A DNA stretch of 64,000 bases from Gordius sp. MW1 (lineage: Eukaryota > Nematomorpha > Gordioida > Gordea > Gordiidae), in NCBI GenBank assembly GCA_964036665.1, contig OZ038532.1, positions 18,255,037-18,319,036 of the forward strand, given 5' to 3'. Shown in pieces: positions 10,319 to 21,306 of this stretch. The position numbers and the translations under genes were made by a program. The number at the start of each line of letters is the position of its first letter. Position 1 is the first letter of the stretch. The notes under the pieces were generated by a model. It made no database searches. It was not told the DNA's origin and saw only the letters and a program-made list of their open reading frames with translations.

Positions 10319-11518
10319 TTAGTATTGAAGTTTGTCACATAAGTTTTTTAATATATTCCTAACATTTGGATCAAAAATCAAGTTTGTATAAACACCTAAA
10401 AGGGGGTTTAAATGCTTAATGTATTGAATAACATATTGAGTTACTATTAATTTTGATGAAATAGTCGAAACAAAAAAATGTCCTGTATAATAGGAAAATA
10501 TAATAAAGGGTAGGTTGAAACAAAAACTTTGTACACCCTGGGCAAATATGAGAATTCTTATTCGTTTTTTAAGTTGTTGACTCGCGTTTATAGTCTTGCG
10601 AAAATTATTATTAGATGATTGTAAAACTATATTTTGAATTTCCATAGAACTTTGGTGCGATGTTACTGTCTTGTGTTCATTTACTTTAATCTTGTACATT
10701 GCTATTTTTATAAAGGGTACAGTGACAAATTTCGTAGTCATTATAATGTTTGTAGTACAGTTTGAGTTTGTTATAGAATCATTACTTTTAAACGAAATCG
10801 CTTTAAGACTACTATTGTTACGCCGTCTCCTAAATATAGACGCCTTGTACAAGACGATGCAAGCGTTGCATGAAATAGACATAGCCACAGGAAATAAATA
10901 CATTAAAGTTAACATTAGAGGATCGTAATAAGTATAAAACTTATTTTTGACCTCTATAAAATACATAGTCATTGTTACATTTGCGTCTTTGTCCTCTACG
11001 TACGATGGCCATACAGCATATATAGGAAAGTGGTTGATAGATCTGTATATAGCTTTTCCGCTATGCCCTTTAAAGTTCCGAAGAATCCTTAGTTGCGCTT
11101 GGGGTATCGCAGCACACATACATATGATGGTGATAATTGTGCAAATTTTTATGATTCGCGAGCGTGTAAACAACTGGTTATAATTGTAAGGCTGGAATAA
11201 GGCGTACACTCTATCGACGGCTACTAGTGCCATAATCCAATTCACGTTGGACGCGGTAAACTCAATAATCCACGGTTGAATTTGTGATATGTAAATTAAA
11301 AAATATGGATGATTAACAAGCCTATCGCCTAAGATATTGAAGGTTAAGGGCCAACAACAGAATTGCGAAATGGCAACTACTTCACAGATTAGAATGCAAT
11401 AAATGTAAATGTAAAAATGAGGCCGCCTCTTGAGCCTAAGAGTACAGAAAAAATAAAGGATGTTTCCAGATAAACCTCCTGCGATAAAAATTGGCATAAA
11501 GTATAATTCAAAAATCAT
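10319..11518 (-). CDS. Class A (rhodopsin-like) G protein-coupled receptor, apparently intronless
   Basis: 399 residues with seven hydrophobic segments: TM1 about 4-26 with GN (18-19), TM2 about 35-60, TM3 about 77-103, TM4 about 121-140, TM5 about 198-222, TM6 about 318-342, TM7 about 355-382. The DRY position reads DRV (D102-R103-V104, followed by YALFQP). TM7 has NPLLGVY, a stretched form of NPxxY. A long basic, Ser/Asn-rich third loop (about 225-317) separates TM5 and TM6. The frame stays open upstream of the ATG without another Met, so a 5' exon adding an extracellular N-terminus is possible. It resembles invertebrate peptide or orphan receptors such as the FMRFamide-receptor type; the ligand is unknown. 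It is the only clearly host-like gene here. Confidence 0.85.
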   Translation of the reverse strand: MIFELYFMPIFIAGGLSGNILYFFCTLRLKRRPHFYIYIYCILICEVVAISQFCCWPLTFNILGDRLVNHPYFLIYISQIQPWIIEFTASNVNWIMALVAVDRVYALFQPYNYNQLFTRSRIIKICTIITIICMCAAIPQAQLRILRNFKGHSGKAIYRSINHFPIYAVWPSYVEDKDANVTMTMYFIEVKNKFYTYYDPLMLTLMYLFPVAMSISCNACIVLYKASIFRRRRNNSSLKAISFKSNDSITNSNCTTNIIMTTKFVTVPFIKIAMYKIKVNEHKTVTSHQSSMEIQNIVLQSSNNNFRKTINASQQLKKRIRILIFAQGVQSFCFNLPFIIFSYYTGHFFVSTISSKLIVTQYVIQYIKHLNPLLGVYTNLIFDPNVRNILKNLCDKLQY

Positions 11519-13410
11519 TGTTACACTGTGGCAATTCTCAAAATGAGCTTTTTCTCCTTTACCCTTTTTATATATTGAAGGATGCTTTAAGGGTTTATAT
11601 CTTCGATATATAATGACGGGACGCCATTAAAGGTGTAGCATCATGGAGAAAAATGTGTAATGATTGATAAGGCTCTTAAACTGGAAAATCATTCCCTTGA
11701 CAGCCTTGTTTATCGCATTAACGTCATAGTGTATTGCTTCGGACACCTGTGTTGTCAATATAGGCCCTACCTTTCGTAGGCTCATAAATAAAGTGTGTTA
11801 AAGTAAACCAGGTCTCAATAACATATTAAAAGTTAAAAATTCTAATTATTGGCTTTATTGTGATGGAATATTCTTATATATTTTTTAATAAACTCTCTGG
11901 TGTCCCCTCCTGAAACGATATTAAACCAAAAATATTTATCTGAATATTAGCTGTCAGGAAATTCTATCTGCCTGTGCTTGATAAATACAAAAGGATGTTG
12001 TTTGATTTTTGCTTGATAGCTATTTTTACCTACAATACTCTAATTTAAACATATAAATATGAGGAAAAAAATAATTAAGCTATTTTTGTGAAACATTTAC
12101 TAATAATATAGGTATTTGATATTAAGTTTTAGTCTACATAATACACTTTTTTCGCCTATAAAGTTATAGTTACCTATGCAAAAACGTAACCTTTATGGTT
12201 TGAATATATAAACTAGATCATTGGTTACCTATTCTTACAACCTAACCTTTATTATTCGAGCATTCACAAACCTCACTATTTATATATCTTAACCTTATTA
12301 TTTTACCACTCACCTCGTAGCATGTGTATATAAACACGATGTTACTAAATATTATTCACTTGAATCAATTTTATTTTGGGTTATAATAAATAATAAAATG
12401 TAGAAATTTAATCTTCTACAAAGTTGTGTATAAAGCATCCCTTAAACATCCATCAAAATACAAAATTCAATTATCTTGAATAAAGTAAAGTAAGCAATTT
12501 TTAGTATCAACAATAATTTGATCAAATGTACTAATTTCCGTTAGATCTTTTTAAATTGCTACAGAGGTCTAGTTACAATAAAAATTATTTATAAGACGTA
12601 TGATTATTCCAGCATGGAATGGATAAGATTTTGAAGCATTTTAAAATTAAATTATTTTGTTGATATAAAAAGTCTATTATAACACTTCTATATAAATTAA
12701 ACGTAAAACAATAAAATTAGGATGTCATTATCCATAATTTAATTTAACTATAAATAAATTCCAAATTATAGTTATATCAATAATGTTACAAATCTTTGCT
12801 TCCCTTAATTAAAGATATATTTTACAATATGAAAAAAACATTTGCCTTTAGACCTTAAATAATAACATGCAAAATATATTAGGTACGATAAACTTGAATC
12901 TATTATATTAATATCATGGTGAGCAGGCATATAATCGCGGAAACCAGAAATTCTGTCCTTTGGACTTCGACAACGCCTATAACCTCATGTGACTTTTTGT
13001 TAAGCCTTAATTCAGGGTTGTTTAAACTTCATAGAGAAGCAGTTTATTTTCTATGCAATTTTGGGAGAATTGAAAAAAAACATAATGGGGGGGGGGCATG
13101 TTTACGCTCATGCTCTCAGTGGTTGCTTCAATTTTATAAATTAACAATTGTTTTTGCTATGTTAAGGATTATATTTGTTAAAAAACTGAACCAAGCATCA
13201 TGACAATGATATTTTAATGTCGCTAGATTTAATTTATCATATTAATATCACAAATAAAAGTGGCGAAAAAATATCAGAAGGGTACAATGGCTATAAAAAT
13301 CAAAGACATTTAGGAGATAAGTTGAAATTTTTTTTATAACAAGCTATTGCCAGTAATAGCAAATATTTTTTTTTCGAAAACAAAGTCACATAGCATAAAA
13401 TTAAAAAGCC
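11519..13410. other. Non-coding AT-rich DNA upstream of the GPCR
   Basis: The promoter of the minus-strand receptor should lie at the left edge, but no element stands out. The open frame at 12916-13203 contains a G10 run and no domain, and is not considered real. Confidence 0.45.
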
Positions 13411-13830
13411 CTATTGGTTAATAAGATTTTTAACATTATTGTCTAAAATAGACAAAGGGTCGACAAAGGACTTAAAGTTGTATCGTATAATACAAAAAGA
13501 ATCCCAAGTTGGGTAAAAGGACATGGCCTGTTTACCGAAGGAAGCAGAGCATGAGGCAACAACAACATATATAAAAATTGGATGCCAAAAGGGCATAATA
13601 TTTTTTCGTTTTAGGTCCTCTGCTATGGCTAGAAAGTCGTAGTTAAAATGTGAAGGAGTAAAAAGGTCGATTCAAGTAAAATCCCACTTTAAGTATAGGT
13701 CATATTGCCAGGGGACTAGAGATAAGCGGTCAGGGCGCTTCCTACTATCCAGAAAAAGATCCGAAGGCTCAAGGCTTGACGGGACTTTGCCTTTTTAAGA
13801 GCAGCTTAAATTAATATATTGGCTTTGTTG
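13411..13830 (-). pseudogene. Degraded restriction-like nuclease domain of a retroelement (same family as 62298-63687)
   Basis: Read on the minus strand, the translation matches the C-terminal part of the 62-kb element piece by piece: an AALKKAK-like stretch, then SSLEPSD, KRPDRLSLVPWQ, LKWDFT, a stop codon where the other copy has Cys, then IDLFTPS, LAIAED and VVASCSASFG. The other copy has VLEPSD, MRPDGSTLIPWQ, LKWDFT, IDIFAPS, LTLAEH and IVASCSGTFG. The RPD, WD and (A)E positions of the presumed PD-(D/E)XK nuclease are conserved, but at least one stop and one frameshift break it. This is an old dead copy. Confidence 0.75.
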
Positions 13831-14139
13831 TGCCTAACATATTTAATTGATTTGCCAGACAGTGTATAGGGTGCCTGGCATATTCGTCTAATAAGGTAAA
13901 ATTCTTTAGTATAAATAATTTCAAGCCTTAAGCTAGGGTAAGGAGTAGGAAAACTCAAAGTCGTGACCGGAACCTTCTAATGTGAGAGTCACAATATTGA
14001 TATAATGGGAAGGAATTTTTGGATACTAATGAGAAAAAAACGAAAATTCAAAATTATGATATTTGACTTCAATCAATGCTTAATTATGTAATTATTAGTG
14101 TTTAAATAATTAACGTGTATTACTTTATATTGGATTTAA

Positions 14140-16247
14140 GCCCGAGAGGTACCAGTGTAACCTGTAGACACCACTTTGAACGCTGATAATTTTTAAACTA
14201 TTGGATGTAAAATTATTTTTTAAATTGAATATGAAAGAGCACACCTAGGCCAATCAGCTGATATGTTTTATTCCCTTTTCTCTTCCTTATTTCATTAATA
14301 ATGCGGTCTCAAATATCGCTAATATTAAAATTTCGACTGCTTCTCATATATTCACTAAAAATGGAGACTCAACCATAGGTAATCTTATTTTAATTTATAT
14401 CATTAAAATCTTGACACTTTCACAATTATTTTGATATGAAATTTAATTGTTTTTGGTTAATTAAAATGGGAATAATGTTGGTTCAAAGTTTGGTGTAACC
14501 TGTAGGTTACACTGGGCAGAGGTCCATACGTAAGCTTATGTAAATGAGTAATGCTACTTTTTTATTTGATTTTTAATTTAATTTTATATAATTAATCTCG
14601 TATTAAAATATCATTATTACAAAGTTAATATCGCTCTGAGGTAAAAATTATATAATTAATTCAACCTTTACCCCATCCACTTGGAAAATCCTAATAAATT
14701 AATTGAAACAATTTTTTTCAAATGATGTTATTTTGTATGTGATGAGATGAGTAATTTAATGCTTCTCAGCATAAGTCCGACCTCAATTTAACTGTTAATG
14801 AATTCTAACGGGCTACTTGTTTCCTAAAAATATAAAAATGTTTTGGGAGCTCAAAGCTGACTGTTTTAACCAAATGGTATTTGAAATGCGTAGAATCGCT
14901 TCCAAGAAATAACTAAATTACATTAGGCCGACAACAGCAAATTGGTAAGGGTTGACACTTTCAAAATTCGAGATTATATGGATCTTTTAAATGAAAAGTT
15001 CAAAAGCAACTTTAAACATCGTAGCTCTTCTCACATATCCAAATATGAGTGTATGGTTCCTTATTTCGGGCACCACAATGCAAAACAATTTATAAAAGGC
15101 AAGCCTTTTCGTTTCGGCTATAATATGTGGTTTGCTGCAACAAAAAATGGCTACCTTGTCACATTTCAAACTTACCAAGGGGCTAAATTTTCCGTAAATC
15201 GACAAAACAAAATAGGTTTAAGAGGAGCGGTCATATAAGACTTAGTAAATGAACTACCACCAGAATTTGGTCCATACTATATTATTTCGATACTTTTTTA
15301 CGAGCCACAATTTAATGATATGTCTTTCAAAGATGAATATTGGGGGCACAGGAACGGTGCGGGTCAATCGTTTAAAATGTCCGATCATCGATGTAAAAGA
15401 ACGAGGGTTTCTATCAAAAAAACACTTCAAATTTGATGGCTGTCCGATGGAATGATAATAATACTGGCACAATGTTGTCAAATTGTCATGGGGTCAAGCC
15501 TATCACTTCTATTGGAAGAATCACTATAGCGAAAAAAATTATAATTCAATATCCTCATATGATCAAAATGTCTAATTGTTTTATGGACGCTGTCAACAGC
15601 TTTGACCAAAATATGGATGCAACTAGATTTTCATTTCGCGACAAAAAATGATATTTTCCTATATTTGCATTTGGGCTGGATGCTGCATGCTAAAATGCAT
15701 GGCATCTGTATTTCTTCAATAGGGGGAATATTACATTATGTAATTTCAAAAGGGAGATAGTGCAAGATTATTTTAAAATACGGACATTCGCCTAAACGGA
15801 CTTTAAACCCTAAATTAACTAATTTTAAGAATAATATAACTATACATCAAAAGGTGTTGTGTACTCAGAGGCGTTGTGTCGTCTGTCATAAAGAGCTAGT
15901 AGAATTTTATAAGCATATTGTAAAGTAGGCCTTCTCATACATTGTTGGTCAATATTTAATATTAATTAACATATTTTATACTCATTGATGTTAGTTAATA
16001 CATTTTTATGTATTTTATAAAAAAAACTTATCATTGTTGTATACGTTATTGTGAAATTTAATAAATTCTTTATACGTGAGTATATTTGTGCTGCCCAGTG
16101 TAACCTGTTGTAGGTGACAGCCCTTTTTTTCTCAAAGTAAATAGTTTTTTTGAAATTTTCCAATTGTTTAGCTTTATTTAGCATGTAAGAAAGCCCAGAA
16201 AAAAATTTCATAAAATTTTTTCAGCCGAACTGGTTCTGGTAAAAAAA
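14140..16247 (+). mobile_element. Decayed piggyBac transposon inserted in an LTR
   Basis: The LTR sequence stops at TTAA (14136-14139) and resumes near 16248. Between them lies a piggyBac transposase pseudogene. Internal inverted motifs CAGTGTAACCTGTAG (14153 region), a palindrome GTGTAACCT-GT-AGGTTACAC (about 14490-14510) and CTGCCCAGTGTAACCT (about 16091-16106) resemble subterminal repeats. Only the left TTAA is evident, so the right boundary is approximate. Confidence 0.7.
14942..15927 (+). pseudogene. piggyBac transposase pseudogene
   Basis: Recognisable piggyBac blocks appear in order but in changing frames: YECMVPYFGHHNAKQF, IKGKPFRFGYNMWF and KNGYLVTFQTYQGA (14942-15238), then PPEFGPYYII and the FFTSHNL region (15249-15455), then VRWNDNN and DQNMDATRFSFRDKK (15433-15651). 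A WYFPIFAFG-like segment follows, and a cysteine-rich end RRCVVCHKEL near 15880. The N-terminal part is missing and several frameshifts break the rest. Confidence 0.88.
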
Positions 16248-16302
16248 ATAATAAAGTTTCAGTTGTTGCAAGGTTTTTGAATCCTTCCTTTCTTTAATTA
16301 CA
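16248..16302 (+). repeat. Right fragment of the 5' LTR of copy 2
   Basis: ATAATAAAGTTTCAG followed by TTGCAAGGTTTTTGAATCC, ending TTACA, matches the end of the 3' LTR at 21252-21306. TGGTGATAAGCG begins two bases later at the primer-site position. Confidence 0.85.
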
Positions 16303-16708
16303 ATGGTGATAAGCGAAAATTAAATTGCATAAATAATTTGTTATTTTTAGTTTTTATATTTCTGATAGTATTTTTATTTGTGGCTTTAAATATTTTAGAT
16401 TCCTAATATAAAATTATAAATTTGTGGGTTAATAGAAAATAATTAGTTGTAATAATTTTTAGGTAGGAAATTAGTAGAATCTAGAAATTTGTTTATTTAG
16501 AAATATTACACATCTAATATTTGAATTTATTTCGCGGTAATATTAATTATTTACTTCAATTATTTTTAGTAGGCGGTTTTACATTTTGTTTGAATAATTA
16601 ACGATTATAGTGATACGTTTAATTATTTGTATTTAATATGAATTTCTTACGTGCACTAATTAATTGATAAAGTTTAGCTTTAAAAAATAAATTTAATAAT
16701 TTTCGATA

Positions 16709-17136
16709 ATGTTATCATTTTTGAAGAATACGCAGGAGACTAATTTAAATATTTTTATCGATTTGTGTAAAACTAATTGGGTAGCTGTTTTGTTGTTGGG
16801 TGTTTTAATAGTGACGTGGTATGTAATGTGGCAAAGGAGTTGCCAGGTAAATATGGTCCAACATAATTTTAGGCGTTTTGCGTGTGGGGGCCCACAGACG
16901 GTTAAATGGTGCCCTAGGCGAAATGGCGAAATTTAAGAAGGGATGTGGGGCCTCGGGACAGGAAAATGGGTAATTGTAACAATGGTAGGGAGAGTAAGTT
17001 TAGAGGTAATATTTATAGTGAGGCGGATCCACATAATTATGGAAGGGGGCGGCAAATACGAGGGTCCTGGGGGACAGGGACCTTGCCGTGGCATGTAGGT
17101 GCGGCGGCCAGTCCACATCGGAGATTCCCATGGTAG
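16709..17136 (+). pseudogene. ORF1 (mini-Gag) remnant of copy 2: membrane segment plus decayed zinc knuckle
   Basis: From the ATG at 16709, a short polar N-terminus is followed by one hydrophobic helix WVAVLLLGVLIVTWYVMW (about residues 24-41). A decayed knuckle FACGGPQTVKWC (one Cys and the His lost) and a stop come next. A frame-shifted Gly/Arg/Asn-rich continuation runs from 16945 to 17136. The layout equals ORF1 of copy 4 and no capsid-like region exists. A GTATGT sequence at 16819 follows the helix codons; together with the acceptor at 17192-17193 it would join the helix in frame to protease. Confidence 0.7.
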
Positions 17137-17193
17137 TTGAACGCTGACTAAGAGTCGGTCGTCCTAACTGTCATTGTACTAATTTTTGTTTAG
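16819..17193 (+). other. Candidate intron of copy 2 (GTATGT...TTTAG)
   Basis: Donor TG|GTATGT lies at codon 37 of ORF1. The acceptor region TACTAATTTTTGTTTAG ends at 17193 and has a branch-site-like TACTAAT and a pyrimidine tract. Removing the 375 bp keeps the frame: two bases of a Trp codon plus C, then ATC in the protease frame, which is in register with DSGA at 17282. The protease frame has a stop just upstream of the acceptor and is open after it. No transcript evidence is available here. Confidence 0.5.
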
Positions 17194-20076
17194 CATCTCC
17201 TTTCCCCAATTATTATTTGGTACTCGACTACCCAGAGCGAAAGTATGGATGGACGGTACGCTTCTTTGTTTTATTTTATTAGATTCAGGGGCTTGCATTT
17301 CATTAATTTCTTTTAAACAATTTAGAAACATTTAACCCAATAAAAAACTTTCCCGTTCTTTTATGAAAGCGCGCCAGTTAGATGGCGCTACTGTAGCGCT
17401 ATTGGGAATATCCTATGTGGAAGTCGCGGCGCGTGACATGAAGTGGATGTTACCTTTGCATGTGACTATGACCGATATTGACGCGTTAATGGGTTGGAAT
17501 TGGTTGGAGTTGATAGGCCCACAGGTGAAGTGGTTTGGTTTGTGTGATGGTTTGGTAGGTTCAACCCCTAGATGTTTAATGGCCGCAACGTGATTATTAG
17601 CCCAGAGAGAGGGGCTCAAATTTTAAATATTGAGCTACCCGTGAGTTTCGAAACGACGACGTTAAGCGTCGTGTCGCCTGCCGGTGGTTTAAATTGTTTT
17701 GGGGATCTTAGCGGATGGCAAGTAAACTTGCGCACGTTGGTTACGAGATATAATTCGGTTTTTGCCGAAGGTTTAGGGTGTTTGAAGGGTTATTAATATA
17801 ATGTTTTACTCAAGGGTGGGGCCTGTCCTAAGTATTTTCCGAAGACGTGTTCCATTTAGATGACGGTAGGAGGTATACTCCGTTCTTCGAATCCGTGGTT
17901 GCTGGAAATTAAGTACCCAATGCCGCGGGCTGAAGAAATTTTAGCGAATCTTAACACCGCATGTTTTTTTACGAAACTAGATTTGAGGTCGGCGTACCTT
18001 CAGATCAGGATGAATGCTCGTTCGGGGCGGTTAATGACAATTAATACCCCATTAGGGTTGTTTTGTTTAATCGCTTGCCGTTTGGGCTGAGTATTTCTGC
18101 GGCGGTGTTCCAAAAAACCATGGCCTCGGTTTTTCAAGGCTTGGGCTGTGTGTTCTTTTACCTGGATGATGTATTAGTAGTAGGCAGTACCATGCATGAG
18201 CACGAGAATCGGTATTAATACGCATCCAGGAAAGAGGAATACGTTTAACCATAAAATGCATGATCGGGGTAACTAAAGTTACATTTTTAGGGCCTGTTAT
18301 TGCATGGGGAAAGATCCGCCCTTTGGGTAATAATGTGGCGGCATTTATGAATATACAGGCGCCCGCTAATAAAAAGGAAGTAATGGCCTTTTGGGCTCTT
18401 TTAATTATTATCGCAAGTTTATACCACATTGTTCGGAGGTGGCGGCACTTTTGCATAGGTTAACTGAGATTAACGTGCGTTTGTATGGACGTATATGGAA
18501 CAGACAGCGTTTGAAACTTTGAAAAAACTATTAGGTAGTGACCCAGTTTTAGTTTGTTTTAACAGTGACCTCCCGGTGGGGTTGGCGGTTTGCTTCAAAT
18601 CACGGTGTAGGTGGCATGCTCTTCCATATTATTGATAAGGTGGAGCGGCCTATCTTATATTTTTCGCGTAAATTGACTACGGCGGAGCTTAATTATTCGG
18701 TTATAGAAAAAGAGGCTTTAGTTGTCGTGTTTGCGTTGAATAAATTTCGTGAATATCTTATTGGTCGTAATTTAAAATCTTTACCGACCATAAACCACTG
18801 GTTCCTCTTTTTGCGAAATGTAATGGTAATTTATTGCTAAGCACTAGGTTACAAAAATGGTTATTGTTTTAGGCAATTTTGACGTAATATTGGAGTATAA
18901 AAAGGGCGCAACGAATTATGTACCAGACACGTTATCGCGCTTAGGTGAGAGCAATGAAGCGGTACCTAAGGAGGAACAGGGAGGTGAAAATTATTTGATT
19001 AATGTCGTAACTCAAGCCTTTCTACAGTCAACCTAAAGGAGGAGGTTGATAAAGACGACGAGTTGCATGGAGTTGTGGAATACTTGAACGGTCAGGCGGC
19101 AATCGAGGAGATTGCTAAGTGTTATCGTGGCGTAGTAAATGAACTCAATCTTGATAATGGCGTTGTACTTCGATGCGAGCGCATAATGATTCCACGGGCG
19201 TTGTGACTGCAGGTGTTGGAATTATTGCATGCTGGACATAGTGGCGCGGTTAAAATGAAAGCAATGGCGCGTCACTATGTTTGGTGGCCTAAAATGAGCA
19301 ACGATATTTGCATGTATTGGCGTAAATGCACTGCCTGTTGTAAAAATGCGAATATGCCCAAGCATAATAAACAAGTTAGGTGGCCGCGGGTTTGAAACGT
19401 TTGGGACAGGGTACATCTCGATTTTTTGATTTCGCTTCGAAACAATACATTTTATTAGTGGACGCGACTTAGAGTTGGGTTGAATTTCAACGCGTCACGA
19501 AGCTGTTCACCGGGGTCTTTATCAATTTTTTAAAGAAATTAATGGGCGCTTACGGTATCCCAAGGTGGATAGTGTCCGATAACGGTACTGCCTTTACCAG
19601 CGCAGAGTTGTAGGCGTTTTGCGCGGTAAATGGGGTAAACTGCATGTATTAGCACCTCCATATCACCCCAGTTCTAACGGATTGGCTGAGCGACATGATG
19701 TGATCGTTAAAAAATTGTTGAAAATTGAGAAGGTAGAGAAGGACGGCATTTGGATGTTACATAATGCGTCCGCTCGCTTTCCGTGTCGCGCTCCCGTTGG
19801 CAATTTCTAAATAGGTTACCTCGTGTACCGATCGACGTGTGGGTTGGGGCCGGGTTAACAACTGGCGAGGGTATATGAGGTTGGTAACTCAGTTTGGGCT
19901 CATGTTTACGGTGGAACCGAGAGTGGTTGGAAGCTGTGGTAAAGTCCCACGTGGGCTCAAAAGCCTACGAGGTTGAGTTTACTGGCTCCTATAATCTCAC
20001 GGTTAGGCACGAGGAGCAGTTACGTACGATGTTAATAAGATGTCTTTTTGTATATAATAATATATCTATATATTAA
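17194..20076 (+). pseudogene. pol: Decayed pol of copy 2 (PR-RT-RH-IN)
   Basis: Protease LLDSGACISLIS (about 17276-17311), then the linker ending MGWNWLELIGPQVKW, which matches copy 4's MGWSWIRIIGPQIQW. RT blocks FTKLDLRSAYLQIR, RLPFGLSISAAVFQ (across a frameshift) and FYLDDVLV lie at about 17960-18185. RNase H ILYFSRKLTTAELNYSVI EKEAL lies near 18655-18720. Integrase GHSGAVKMKAMARHYVWWP with CTAC, DNGTAF and YHPSSNGLAERH lie at 19240-19700. The C-terminal RHEEQL is near 20010. Numerous stops and frame changes make it dead. Confidence 0.85.
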
Positions 20077-20086
20077 TTTGCATTAG

Positions 20087-20690
20087 ATGGATATTAAACA
20101 TCATGGTGCCGGTTTAGGGTGGTGGTGGAGGTCATCGATCCTCTGTACGCCCCGACAAACTTGCATGTATCGTTCGTGGTGGGCCAAGACGGTATCCCAC
20201 ATATCGTCAGCTTCCGCGAGCAGAGTTATTCCCTAGGCGGAGCCACGCAGCCCGGGAGGATGCAAAAAGGTAGAGTGAGTTAAGGAGGGTACGCTGGGGG
20301 AAGCGGCTCCTCGGTGGCAGGGATTCGGAGGAATCCCAGAGAAATACTTCCAGCGGTTCGCCCGGTTCGAAGGGGCACGGAGATTGCCCCGACGGCGGCG
20401 TCCGGAGGGCGACACAGGGTTAGCCGAAGGTGGTGTCGTGGGTGCCAACGTCGGCATCGAAGGCCGGCGTGTGGGGGTACGTTCACGACACCGCGGAGGT
20501 ACCCAGTATCACAGTGATCGAAGCTATGAACCCTGGCTTGAATGAGGTTGCAGTCGATGCATTTCGATCAAGCCGAGGTTGTAGACACAGACGCGGTGTT
20601 GGCGCCGTTGGCGTCAGTCACGTTGAGAGAGTACGACCAGGCGCCGTGGGAGAGTCAGCGAGACGAAAACAATGGGTAGCAATTTAGGAC
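20087..20690 (+). pseudogene. ORF3 remnant of copy 2
   Basis: Begins MDIK at 20087 directly after TTTGCATTAG. After a 1-base deletion it continues CRFRVVVEVIDPLYAP and VSFVVGQDGIPHIVSF, aligning with the ORF3 N-terminus of copies 3 and 4 (Cys, alternating hydrophobics, Val-Glu, then a second beta-like stretch and an acidic residue). The rest is GC-rich with Arg/Gly/Pro-rich frames broken by stops, ending near 20690. Function unknown. Confidence 0.6.
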
Positions 20691-20794
20691 ACAAGTACGT
20701 ATTTTGGGGAGGCCGTTCCCTTACATTCTACGGCGCGCTACATTAATTTGACTCCCCGCTCCCGTTGCCTTGGGGTCTTACTTAAAGGGGATGG

Positions 20795-21306
20795 TGTGGC
20801 ATTTGCCCTCCTACGCGCCAGGTGGCGGGTTCCTATATTTTCCTTTTTTTATGTCTATTTTACTCGCTACTATCTCCTCCTTAATATTTAATTACCGACG
20901 ACAATTGCTTTGTTCTAACGCATCGTGGGATAGTCTATAGTGGGTGCTGAAAACATCTTGACGGCTACTAAAGAACATCTCAATCCCGTTATACACAACT
21001 ACTATTATTGTTCCCCTGCCTCAACCCGATTATACTCAACCATTACGATTATTATTGTACTAAAAAAAATCAAACTATTTACTTCCCAACAGCACCTAGA
21101 AAAATTATTATTATCACTGTTTTCTTCGCAACGGTTTTTTCCCCAATTGTTCTATCCATAAATTATATTGGATTTATGTAAGTGTAATAATAAAGTATTA
21201 GTGTTTTAAATAATTAACGTGTATTAATTTATATTAGATTTGTGTTAGTGTAATAATAAGTTTCAGTTTTTGCAAGGTTTTTGAATCCTTCCTTTCTTTT
21301 ATTACA
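20795..21306 (+). repeat. 3' LTR of copy 2
   Basis: Starts TGTGGCATTTGCC right after the purine-rich AAAGGGGATGG and ends TTATTACA, about 512 bp. Start and end resemble the LTR of copy 4 (TGTGGTATAC...CATTACA). Its right part contains an internal near-duplication (TTATATTGGATTT / TTATATTAGATTT with TAGTGTAATAATAA). It matches the split 5' LTR fragments. Confidence 0.8.

Larger units (their letters stand above)
14094..21306 (+). mobile_element. Decayed Mag-like Gypsy element (copy 2), 5' LTR split by piggyBac
   Basis: A degenerate element from the same lineage as the intact copy 4. The 5' LTR survives as fragments 14094-14139 and 16248-16302 around a piggyBac insertion, and its beginning is missing. 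The interior holds a membrane-segment ORF1, a broken pol, an ORF3 and a 3' LTR. The interior looks clearly richer in G and C than the surrounding AT-rich DNA. Many stops and frameshifts make it non-functional. Confidence 0.85.

Noticed and set aside
12916-13203. Possible 95-residue protein
   Set aside because: Contains a G10 run, no recognisable motif and no similarity to neighbours.
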